This document shows, piece by piece, positions 1 through 5,413 of a stretch of 5,413 nucleotides of DNA (position 1 is the first letter of the stretch; each line of letters starts with the position of its first letter). Under the pieces are notes generated by a model. The model did no database searches. It was not told where the DNA came from and saw nothing but the letters and a program-made list of their open reading frames with translations. The position numbers were made by a program, and so were the translations under genes. The DNA comes from an uncultured candidate division Zixibacteria bacterium (GTDB lineage Bacteria > Zixibacteria > MSB-5A5 > GN15 > FEB-12). Location: positions 1-5,413 of the forward strand of contig CAJVYT010000306.1 in NCBI GenBank assembly GCA_913009765.1, written 5' to 3'.

Positions 1-58
1 AGACGGCATACGAGATATATCAGTGTGACTGGAGTTCAGACGTGTGCTCTTCCGATCT
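1..58 (+). other. Illumina P7/TruSeq indexed adapter remnant (not genomic)
   Basis: Bases 1-16 are the 3' part of the Illumina P7 flow-cell sequence (AGACGGCATACGAGAT). Bases 17-24 are an 8-nt index slot, ATATCAGT, whose reverse complement ACTGATAT agrees with my recollection of TruSeq index 25. Bases 25-58 are the TruSeq read-2 primer, starting GTGACTGGAGTTC and ending GCTCTTCCGATCT. The match runs without a break to base 58, so the true insert begins at 59. These bases should be trimmed. No gene start or regulatory site should be read from them. Confidence 0.98.
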
Positions 59-430
59 GGCATGATTGCAGTACATGATAGTCAAACGGTTATGCTGTAT
101 AATTATGAGTTTCCTCTTTTAGGACTACCCGATATAGAAGCTGAGAACAATGATGTTATTTTCTTAAATCAAAACTATCCCAACCCGTTTAACTTGGAAA
201 CTGTAATATGTTATTCATTACCGCAAAAAACAAAAGTGCAGATTTCAGTGTATAATATTATTGGTCAAAAAATAAATACGCTGATACAAGCTGTACAGGA
301 GGCAGGAAATCATACAGTGAGATGGAATGGAAAAAGTGTCAGCGGAAATATTGTCGCAAGTGGAATTTATTTATATAAGTTAGAAACTGACGATAAAACA
401 GAAACAAAGAAAATGATTCTGCTCAAATAA
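59..430 (+). CDS. C-terminal fragment of a secreted protein with T9SS type A sorting domain (5' partial)
   Basis: This is the last 123 codons of a longer gene whose beginning lies off the contig. The adapter happens to be open in the same frame and offers a false GTG start at base 44, which should be ignored. The ATG at 62 is probably just an internal methionine. From about fragment residue 34 the protein has the classic sorting-domain layout: LNQNYPNPFN (about residues 36-45), a strand with an alternating hydrophobic pattern (VQISVYNIIGQKI), a turn ending in the HTVRWNG block, then SGIYLYKLET and a basic tail ending KKMILLK. In known systems this Ig-like domain directs proteins with a Sec signal peptide through the type IX secretion system to the cell surface or medium, and it is usually removed there. 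The function of the cargo cannot be told, because only about 33 residues before the domain are present. The gene ends in TAA directly against the stop of the opposing gene. FlgD-type Ig domains look similar, so T9SS use is inferred from the motif. Confidence 0.88.
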   Translation, partial: GMIAVHDSQTVMLYNYEFPLLGLPDIEAENNDVIFLNQNYPNPFNLETVICYSLPQKTKVQISVYNIIGQKINTLIQAVQEAGNHTVRWNGKSVSGNIVASGIYLYKLETDDKTETKKMILLK

Positions 431-1525
431 CTATTCTTTTTTATCTTTAATCTCAAGTTCCCGCAAATCTACTTTATAAAATTGTCGTGTGTCTCTTGTA
501 CTATCAACAATAATAGGTAAAGCATTGTCATACTGAAACGGGTTGGTGACAACTGCTTCAACACCTCTGTACGAAGTAGAATAATAAAATGCCGTTAAGA
601 TATGATCCCAACTTTGGGCAACAGCAGGAAGCGGATTATTAGATTTTGCCTCTAAACGAAAAGTGTAAATTCCTTGTGGTTTATAATAAGTCCTCGTTAC
701 AAATATCGGAAAATAATTTGTCCCTGAATTTTGATAACCGGACAAACCGGCGATATTGTAATATGGAAACTGTGTTCCGCCCCCTTCATTCTCATCAATT
801 TGTACTATTGCTGAATTGGCTCCGGTTGTCCCCGATAATAACAGATAACATTTCCCATACAACACAATATAACCATCAGCCGGTGTCTCTATTGTTACGG
901 TCGTAAGATCTATCATTTCACTATTTGTGAGAGTAGTAAGTGAAATATCTATTGATGAGGTAAGCCCGGGTTCATTTAATATCTCTTCTGCATTTACAGA
1001 TGAGTCGGGAAGTATCAACGCTGAGTCTCCAATTTTATGTTGGAGAGTTATATAACTATTACCAAGCAAATCAAAAATTGTCAGGCTGCGATTGTCAGAA
1101 TCTGTTTGGATAGTCTGAAGCCCGATACTGTCATAACCGCTTATTTCAGATGCCGAGAAGGTATAAGCAGATGCACCAAGCCGACTGCGGGGGAGAAGAG
1201 CTTCACCTCCTATCCGAAGTTCAAGAAACAATGTCGGATATTGTTGAAAAAGAGAACTGCTTAAATTATTTGATGAACCAATCTGATATGAAAATAGTCC
1301 ATTTGATGTTTGCACATTCGTATTTTCAGCCCAAACAACTGAACCGCCGACAGAATCGGTGTAGAGTATAAAATCGACAGAATATACCCCATCGGCAGCA
1401 GGAGTACCGTCAATACCCGTAAGCTGACCTTGGTAGCTGATTTGTCTTTCCGAAGCCGTCAGTATAGTATGGCTTACAATAAAACAAAGCAATATGAGTT
1501 CTGTTAAATAACGCTTATTCATCAT
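431..1525 (-). CDS. Hypothetical secreted beta-rich protein with N-terminal signal peptide (SYQGQL-type family)
   Basis: About 364 residues, no recognised enzyme motif. I take the ATG at 1525 as the start (a second ATG follows at 1522). The frame also opens with a TTG at 1570, but that would put 15 polar residues before the signal peptide. No clear Shine-Dalgarno is seen before any of the candidates. The N-terminus MMNKRYLTELILLCFIVSHT has a Lys/Arg start and a hydrophobic core, with likely cleavage around LTA/SER near residue 24. The mature part opens with ISYQGQLTGIDGTPAADG, then a VDFILY strand, SNGLFSYQIGS, and PTLFLELRIGGE followed by PRSRLGASAYTFSA (about residues 113-125). From memory this arrangement is shared by exported proteins of many FCB-group and candidate-phylum bacteria. 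The C-terminal half (about residues 211-320, ETPADGYIVLYG onward) looks like a beta-sandwich resembling phage-fibre or C1q-like tails. There is no C-terminal sorting domain like that of its neighbour. A surface or appendage role is inference only. Confidence 0.8.
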   Translation of the reverse strand: MMNKRYLTELILLCFIVSHTILTASERQISYQGQLTGIDGTPAADGVYSVDFILYTDSVGGSVVWAENTNVQTSNGLFSYQIGSSNNLSSSLFQQYPTLFLELRIGGEALLPRSRLGASAYTFSASEISGYDSIGLQTIQTDSDNRSLTIFDLLGNSYITLQHKIGDSALILPDSSVNAEEILNEPGLTSSIDISLTTLTNSEMIDLTTVTIETPADGYIVLYGKCYLLLSGTTGANSAIVQIDENEGGGTQFPYYNIAGLSGYQNSGTNYFPIFVTRTYYKPQGIYTFRLEAKSNNPLPAVAQSWDHILTAFYYSTSYRGVEAVVTNPFQYDNALPIIVDSTRDTRQFYKVDLRELEIKDKKE

Positions 1526-1713
1526 GTTGTTAGTATCGGCAATATTTAAGTTGTATCTATAATATCTCAATAATTTTTAAATAATGCAAGCAGTTGTGTA
1601 ATAACTGTAATAATTGCGAATAACAGGGTTTGTTTAAACTAATACTTTAAGTGGAAAATATCTCTAAATAAATTGCCAAATCATCATTTGTTGCGTATGT
1701 TCCCGTTCTAAAA
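1526..1713. other. Non-coding spacer, upstream side of the minus-strand gene
   Basis: This AT-rich stretch lies between the secreted-protein gene and the repeat at 1714. It must hold the promoter of the minus-strand gene, but I could not find a convincing -35/-10 pair or the TAnnTTTG motif of Bacteroidota. What is visible is small: a tandem 9-mer GTAATAACT/GTAATAATT at 1598-1615 with one mismatch, a CAGTT-N7-AACTG inverted repeat at 1591-1607, and the 8-nt palindrome GTTTAAAC at 1632-1639. All of these are short enough to be chance in AT-rich DNA. I see no tRNA or small ORF here. Confidence 0.5.
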
Positions 1714-1848
1714 GGTTTGTTGAAAAAGTCTTTATTATGAGTCGAAAGACTAAACTTGAGCAGTCAGGAACCCTTTCCTGACTGATTCGTAGTTAGAAAG
1801 TTCACCAAGTCGGACTGATGATATATTAAAGATCTTTTTCAGCAAACC
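1714..1848. repeat. MITE-like 135-bp element with terminal inverted repeats (copy 1, complete)
   Basis: The left end GGTTTGTTGAAAAAGTCTT (1714-1732) is mirrored at the right end. The reverse complement of 1829-1848 reads GGTTTGCTGAAAAAGATCTT, so the two termini match over about 19 bases with one substitution and one single-base indel. Inside are a perfect 10-bp stem with a 4-nt loop (CAGTCAGGAA at 1761-1770, TTCCTGACTG at 1775-1784) and a small GAAA-capped hairpin AGTCGAAAGACT (1740-1751). The left terminus recurs at 5284. There is no ORF of useful size, so any mobility would depend on a transposase elsewhere. I could not find a clean target-site duplication. The right end lies 48 bases before the gatE start codon. 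Confidence 0.75.
1761..1784. other. Perfect 10-bp hairpin inside repeat copy 1
   Basis: CAGTCAGGAA (1761-1770) pairs perfectly with TTCCTGACTG (1775-1784) across the loop CCCT. No T-tract follows on the plus strand, so it is a poor intrinsic terminator. It is best read as the internal palindrome of the repeat element. Confidence 0.7.
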
Positions 1849-1849
1849 C

Positions 1850-1855
1850 TATGAT
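1850..1855 (+). promoter_or_regulatory. Possible -10 box for gatED (weak)
   Basis: TATGAT matches the sigma-70 -10 consensus in 5 of 6 positions and would start transcription about 35 bases before the gatE ATG. The 17-nt-spaced upstream hexamer TAAAGA (1827-1832) is a poor -35, matching 3 of 6. An alternative -10, TATATT at 1822-1827, lies inside the repeat. In AT-rich DNA either could be chance, and the lineage may use another promoter consensus. The call rests mainly on position. Confidence 0.2.
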
Positions 1856-1883
1856 AGTCGGTTACGATAAAATTTTTGGGTAC

Positions 1884-1889
1884 AGGAAA
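1884..1889 (+). promoter_or_regulatory. Ribosome binding site setting the gatE start
   Basis: AGGAAA contains the AGGA core complementary to the 16S rRNA tail and ends 7 bases before the ATG at 1897. The in-frame TTG at 1876 has no such site upstream, and the later in-frame ATG at 1906 is too far away. This favours 1897 as the start. Confidence 0.65.
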
Positions 1890-1896
1890 TCCAATT

Positions 1897-3867
1897 ATGA
1901 GTGATATGTTTGATGCGGTACAAAATTTTCATGTGACGAAAAAGAAAGTTGAATACATCGATTTCAAATCGGCGACAAATGAAGATTATGCCAAAATTGG
2001 TTTTAAATGCGGGCTTGAAATTCATCAGCAATTAAAAACTGAAAAAAAATTGTTCTGCCGATGCCCTGCTTCAGTTTACAATGATATAGATGAATATGAT
2101 GCTGAGGTTATTCGTCATATGCGTCCGACCTTAAGTGAACTGGGTGAATATGACGGTACTGCTCTCATGGAATTCCGCACACGAAAAAATATTACCTACC
2201 GTTTAAAAAATGAAACGACTTGTACGTATGAAATTGATGATACACCGCCGTTTCATATCAATAACGATGCCTTAAAAATCGCAATCCAAATTTCACTTTT
2301 GGCTAAACAATCTGTCGTTGGTGAATTACATATTATGCGTAAACAATATCTTGATGGTTCAATTCCTGCCGGATTTCAAAGAACCGGTATTATTGGTATT
2401 GAGGGGGAGATACCTTTAAAAAATAAAACTATCCGATTAATCCAACTTTCTATTGAAGAAGATTCTGCCCGCGAAATTTCTGATATCGGACATGAAAGAG
2501 TCTACCGTACCGACCGTTTGGGCATGCCTTTGATAGAAACAGTTACATATCCTGAAATGCTGACTCCAACAGAAGCTGCCGAAGCGTGCCAGTATTTACG
2601 TTTCCTTGTTCGCTCTACCGGTAATGTCTATACAGGTATCGGAGCTGCTCGCCAAGATGTAAATGTCTCTGCCGAGGGTGGCACTCGTGTTGAAATAAAG
2701 GGTGTGGCTCATATCAAATGGATTCCCCTATTGACCCATAATGAAGCGTTCCGACAGGTTGCTCTTTTGAAGATCAGAGAAGAACTGCTCAAAAGAATCA
2801 AACCGTCCGATTGGAAAATGAAAGTTGTCGAACTTGATTATGATAGACTCAAATCATCTGCTCACTATATCCTCAAAGCAAAAGATGAAAACAAAAAACT
2901 GATAGCAGTCAACCTTCCGAATTTCAAAGGTATCCTCTCACATTTTACCCAACCCGGGCAAATGTTCTCAAACGAAATTGCCGACCGTCTTAAAGTGATT
3001 GCCTGTCTTGAACGCCCCAACATGCTTTCATCTGAAATGCCGAGACCGGAATTCTTTTTTGCCGATGGTGACTATATTAAGAAAGCTCTTAAAGCTGGTG
3101 AAAATGATGCCCAAATTATTTTCTGGACTGATGAATATGACCGACAAATTGCGACAGAAACTATTGAAGAACGCTGTCGAATGGCATTTGAGGGTGTTCC
3201 TAACGAAACTCGAAAAGGACTGCCCGACGGCACAACCATCTTTGAAAGAGTTCTGCCGGGAGCAGATAGAATGTATCCCGATACCGATACCGCCCCAATT
3301 CAAATCCCCGAGGAATGGATTGAACAAATCAGACAAACTTTACCGCATGATGTCTCCGATGAGATGAAAACTCTCGCAGAGTGGAAAATTCCTGAATCTG
3401 CATGGATATATATTTTACGAAATAATCTTATGATGATGATTCGACGTATAAATTATGAAACCGATGTTCCCTATAATTTTATTGCGAAGCTCTTCTCCTT
3501 TGATTTACATCATCTTGAGGGACAGTATGCACAATCTGATAATTTTACATATTCCAAAGTTTTGGGGATGTTTAGGTTTATCAAAGAAGAAAATTTACAC
3601 TATGAAATCTCCCGTCTCATGTTAGTTGAGTTGTACCAACATCCAAATATGCGGTTTGATTCTATGTTAGAAGAACTCAAATTCAAACGACGCGATAAAG
3701 AAAAATTGAAATCGTATATTCCATTGTTGTCCGAGAAATTTGACCAAATAAACACCTCAAAAGAATCCGATGCAAAATTTCATTGGATTATGGGACAGAT
3801 ACGACACAAAGCAATTGGCAATATTGCTCTTACCAAATTATCAAAGTTTGTAAAGGAGAGCATCTAA
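1897..3867 (+). CDS. gatE: Glu-tRNA(Gln) amidotransferase subunit E (archaeal-type GatE)
   Basis: GatE binds mischarged Glu-tRNA(Gln) in the cytoplasm, phosphorylates the glutamyl gamma-carboxylate with ATP, and amidates it with ammonia supplied by GatD, giving Gln-tRNA(Gln). Counting from the ATG at 1897 (656 aa), the GatB/GatE cradle is complete: KCGLEIHQQL (about 37-46), KLFCRCP (51-57), MRPTLSELGEYDGTAL (75-90), YEIDDTPPF (111-119), KQYLDGSIPAGFQRT (149-163), IEEDSAREISD (186-196), RTDRLGMPLIETVTYPEM (204-221) and GIGAARQDVNVS (247-258). The stretch from about 344 to 464, closing with PGADRMYPDTDTAP, fits the AspRS-like GAD insertion found in GatE but absent from GatB. A helical region and a YqeY-like tail (IMGQIRHKAIGN, about 631-642) follow. 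About 35 residues precede the motif where archaeal GatE normally begins. The gene is intact and lies 1 nt ahead of gatD. Ordinary GatB is excluded by the GAD-type insertion and the gatD partner. Confidence 0.95.
   Translation: MSDMFDAVQNFHVTKKKVEYIDFKSATNEDYAKIGFKCGLEIHQQLKTEKKLFCRCPASVYNDIDEYDAEVIRHMRPTLSELGEYDGTALMEFRTRKNITYRLKNETTCTYEIDDTPPFHINNDALKIAIQISLLAKQSVVGELHIMRKQYLDGSIPAGFQRTGIIGIEGEIPLKNKTIRLIQLSIEEDSAREISDIGHERVYRTDRLGMPLIETVTYPEMLTPTEAAEACQYLRFLVRSTGNVYTGIGAARQDVNVSAEGGTRVEIKGVAHIKWIPLLTHNEAFRQVALLKIREELLKRIKPSDWKMKVVELDYDRLKSSAHYILKAKDENKKLIAVNLPNFKGILSHFTQPGQMFSNEIADRLKVIACLERPNMLSSEMPRPEFFFADGDYIKKALKAGENDAQIIFWTDEYDRQIATETIEERCRMAFEGVPNETRKGLPDGTTIFERVLPGADRMYPDTDTAPIQIPEEWIEQIRQTLPHDVSDEMKTLAEWKIPESAWIYILRNNLMMMIRRINYETDVPYNFIAKLFSFDLHHLEGQYAQSDNFTYSKVLGMFRFIKEENLHYEISRLMLVELYQHPNMRFDSMLEELKFKRRDKEKLKSYIPLLSEKFDQINTSKESDAKFHWIMGQIRHKAIGNIALTKLSKFVKESI
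3852..3858 (+). promoter_or_regulatory. Ribosome binding site of gatD, inside the gatE 3' end
   Basis: AAAGGAG lies within the last codons of gatE and ends 10 bases before the gatD ATG at 3869. With a 1-nt gap between the gatE stop and the gatD start, this fits co-transcription and coupled translation of the two subunits. Confidence 0.8.
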
Positions 3868-3868
3868 A

Positions 3869-5251
3869 ATGGCTGATTTATTTAAAGGATACAAAGGAAA
3901 AGCTCTCGAAATTCTCAAATCATACAAAATAAGAGTTTGGAGCGATGCCACAGTGCAGACTACTCGTGGTGAATTTAAGGGGATTGTGCTGCCTCGTTCA
4001 GAAAATGATGATGATTTACATATTGTTCTTAAAATGATTACCGGATACAATGTTGGCATCTCAGTCGATACCATTACCGATATGAAAGAAGATGGGTATA
4101 AAGAAGCACACTACAAAATTCCTGAAAAAGAATTCCCATATTCAGAAGAAAAACCAAATGTCAAACTGTTCGGTACCGGCGGTACAATTGCCTCTCGCTT
4201 AGATTACCGTACCGGAGCAGTTATTCCGGCATTCTCTCCGGGGGAACTCTATGGTGCTGTTCCTGAACTTGCTGATATTTGTAATATGACTACCGAAAAA
4301 CTATTTGCAGTATTTTCTGAAAATATGGGTCCGAAACAATATATAACCCTTGCCAAATCTATCGGCAAAGAGATTGAAAAAGGTATCGACGGTATAGTCG
4401 TCGGGCATGGTACCGATACAATGCATCACACTGCAGCAGCCCTTTCGTTTATGGTGCAGGATTCACCGGTTCCGATTGTGATGGTCGGCTCTCAGCGGTC
4501 ATCAGACAGACCGTCATCCGATGCTGCCCTTAACCTTATCCACGCCACCAAAGCAGCCGCCGAGTCCGACATCGCCGAAGTGATGGTGTGTATGTTTGGT
4601 CCAACCTCTGATGAGTACGGACTGCTTCATTCAGGTGTACGAGTTCGCAAAATGCACTCATCCTATCGATCGACTTTTAGAACTATCGGCGACACGCCAA
4701 TAGCTATGATAAGCAAAGATAACATCACTCACATAAAGGATAACTTTAAGTGCCGACGTAAAGATAGGGATGTGAAAATCTATCCGTACTTTGAGGAAAA
4801 AGTTGCCATCGTGTATTATTATCCTAATATGCAGCCTGATATTATCGACTCGCTTATAGACAACGGGTACAAAGGTATTGTCATTGCAGGAACAGGTTTG
4901 GGGCATGTCAATAAATTAATTTATCCTGCTATTGAACGGGCGACAGCTAAAGGTGTTGCTATTTATATGACTGTTCAAACACTGTGGGGATATGTCCACA
5001 TGTTTGTATATGATACCGGGCGCGACCTTATGGCGATGGGGATTATTCCGGCTGAAAACATGCTGCCGGAGGTTGCCTATATCAAACTTGGATGGGCATT
5101 GGGGCAGACTGATAATTTGGAAAAAGTCAAAGAGATTATGCTGAATCCGATTGCTGATGAAATTACCGAACGTGAACCATATAACGGCTATCTGATTTTC
5201 CAAGGCGGCATTCCCGAAATGGAAGCGTATCTCAAGCGAATACATAAATAA
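3869..5251 (+). CDS. gatD: Glu-tRNA(Gln) amidotransferase subunit D (archaeal-type GatD, asparaginase-like)
   Basis: GatD is the ammonia-producing subunit of GatDE. It hydrolyses an amide donor in an L-asparaginase-type active site and passes ammonia to GatE. The 460-aa product starts with a small beta-barrel domain typical of GatD (about residues 20-72, RVWSDATVQTTRGEFKGIVL through DDLHIVLK and GYNVGI), which plain type I/II asparaginases lack. The asparaginase fold follows. GTGGTIASR (102-110) carries the first catalytic Thr at 103. VVGHGTDTMHHTAAAL (177-192) carries the Thr182-Asp183 pair. GVRVRKMHSS (256-265) carries the catalytic Lys261. SQRSSDRPSSDAALNL (208-223) is also characteristic. 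The C-terminal part, with AGTGLGHVN (340-348) and AENMLPEVAYIKLGWALGQT (395-414), matches GatD closely. All catalytic residues expected from the family are present and the length is normal to slightly long. Its position 1 nt after gatE confirms the role. Free asparaginase is the alternative, and is unlikely. Confidence 0.96.
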   Translation: MADLFKGYKGKALEILKSYKIRVWSDATVQTTRGEFKGIVLPRSENDDDLHIVLKMITGYNVGISVDTITDMKEDGYKEAHYKIPEKEFPYSEEKPNVKLFGTGGTIASRLDYRTGAVIPAFSPGELYGAVPELADICNMTTEKLFAVFSENMGPKQYITLAKSIGKEIEKGIDGIVVGHGTDTMHHTAAALSFMVQDSPVPIVMVGSQRSSDRPSSDAALNLIHATKAAAESDIAEVMVCMFGPTSDEYGLLHSGVRVRKMHSSYRSTFRTIGDTPIAMISKDNITHIKDNFKCRRKDRDVKIYPYFEEKVAIVYYYPNMQPDIIDSLIDNGYKGIVIAGTGLGHVNKLIYPAIERATAKGVAIYMTVQTLWGYVHMFVYDTGRDLMAMGIIPAENMLPEVAYIKLGWALGQTDNLEKVKEIMLNPIADEITEREPYNGYLIFQGGIPEMEAYLKRIHK

Positions 5252-5256
5252 AATTA

Positions 5257-5270
5257 TACCCAGCTGGGTA
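5257..5270. promoter_or_regulatory. 14-nt perfect palindrome just after gatD
   Basis: TACCCAGCTGGGTA is a perfect palindrome starting 6 bases past the gatD stop. As RNA it could form only a 5-bp stem with an AGCT loop, and no T-tract follows, so it is not a standard intrinsic terminator. It could be a protein-binding site, part of a weak or factor-assisted terminator, or chance. Confidence 0.35.
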
Positions 5271-5283
5271 GCTCACTCCTTGG

Positions 5284-5413
5284 GGTTTGTTGAAAAACCT
5301 CTAAATTCGGAACATACTTCGACTTCGCTCAGTATGACAAATTGTAAGTTGTTGTCTTTCAAGTCACCCTGAGCGGAGTCGAAGGGTCTTGAAAGACAGG
5401 TTGGACTTTTTCA
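5284..5413. repeat. Second element with the same terminus, right end cut by the window (copy 2, partial)
   Basis: The left end GGTTTGTTGAAAAA (5284-5297) is identical to the first 14 bases of the element at 1714. The last seven bases of the window, TTTTTCA, are the reverse complement of TGAAAAA, so the window stops inside the matching right terminus and about seven more bases (ACAAACC) would be expected. The interior differs from copy 1. It contains a long imperfect inverted repeat: 5315-5338 against 5363-5386, 19 of 24 positions complementary, with the arm cores CTTCGACTTCGCTCAG and CTGAGCGGAGTCGAAG. It also contains the strong hairpin at 5353-5398. No ORF is present. Confidence 0.72.
5353..5398. 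other. Strong hairpin inside repeat copy 2 (possible terminator of gatED)
   Basis: TGTCTTTCAAG (5353-5363) pairs perfectly with CTTGAAAGACA (5388-5398). The stem continues with ACCCT (5366-5370) against AGGGT (5383-5387) after a 2-nt bulge, giving 16 base pairs around a 12-nt loop. A T5 run follows at 5407-5411, 8 bases after the stem. That is further than in a standard intrinsic terminator, so a termination role for the operon is only possible. The structure itself is clear. Confidence 0.6.

Noticed and set aside
44..58. GTG start giving a complete 128-aa first gene
   Set aside because: The start and first five codons lie in the sequencing adapter. The real gene is truncated at base 59.
646..1371. 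Plus-strand open frames of 73-86 codons opposite the secreted-protein gene
   Set aside because: They lie wholly antisense to a better-supported gene, have low-complexity unconvincing products, and lack ribosome binding sites.
1526..1570. TTG start adding 15 residues to the minus-strand secreted protein
   Set aside because: The added residues are polar, would bury the signal peptide, and have no ribosome binding site.
1696..1706. GTATGTTCCCG near copy 1 resembling the inverse of CGGAACATAC in copy 2 (5308-5317)
   Set aside because: The match is only about 10 bases with an indel and lies outside element 1, so it is probably coincidence.
1708..1851. TA or CTA target-site duplication around repeat copy 1
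   Set aside because: The candidate duplication does not sit at equal distance from the two termini and copy 2 shows no equivalent, so it is likely chance in AT-rich DNA.
1876..1896. TTG start for gatE, seven codons upstream of the chosen ATG
   Set aside because: No ribosome binding site precedes it, whereas AGGAAA at 1884-1889 is well placed for the ATG at 1897.
2999..3367. Open frames of about 100-120 codons overlapping gatE on both strands
   Set aside because: gatE is clearly coding throughout, so these are frame shadows with no recognisable protein features.
4501..4600. Locally GC-rich patch in gatD (55 of 100 bases)
   Set aside because: The protein is continuous and typical of the family there. 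Ala-, Asp- and Ser-rich coding explains the rise without invoking transfer or recombination.
5262..5282. Possible tRNA-like segment (GCTGGGTAGCTCA resembles a D-arm)
   Set aside because: No acceptor stem, anticodon arm or TTC-loop follows at the right spacing. The likeness is only a few bases.

Overview
The window looks like the end of one metagenomic or draft-genome contig from a low-GC bacterium (roughly 40% GC by eye), probably of the Fibrobacterota-Chlorobiota-Bacteroidota (FCB) type. Two features point that way: a protein ending in a type IX secretion (T9SS type A) sorting domain, and a secreted beta-rich protein of a kind common in FCB-related candidate phyla. The first 58 bases are not genomic. 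They are an Illumina P7/TruSeq indexed adapter, so real sequence starts at base 59. The window ends inside a repeat, a common place for an assembly to break.

Layout: bases 59-430 (+) hold the C-terminal 123 residues of a large secreted protein with a YPNPFN-type sorting domain. Bases 431-1525 (-) encode a signal-peptide-bearing extracellular protein that converges on it, stop against stop, with no spacer. Bases 1526-1896 are non-coding, lie between two divergent genes, and contain a 135-bp element with terminal inverted repeats (1714-1848). Bases 1897-3867 (+) are gatE and 3869-5251 (+) are gatD, a tight two-gene operon with a 1-nt gap. Bases 5252-5413 hold a 14-nt palindrome and a second repeat with the same left terminus, a different hairpin-rich interior, and a right end cut off by the window.

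GatD and GatE together form the Glu-tRNA(Gln) amidotransferase that is the hallmark of archaea. GatD releases ammonia from an amide donor. GatE phosphorylates the glutamyl side chain of mischarged Glu-tRNA(Gln) and amidates it to Gln-tRNA(Gln). Both genes look intact, with their catalytic motifs in place. An archaeal-type GatDE pair next to T9SS-type secreted proteins is the main point of interest. It implies a bacterial lineage that uses GatDE, instead of or beside GatCAB or GlnRS, to make Gln-tRNA(Gln). The adapter remnant calls for some caution about assembly quality, but it is confined to the extreme left end. The link between the T9SS genes and gatED depends on the 1526-1896 spacer, which contains a repeat.
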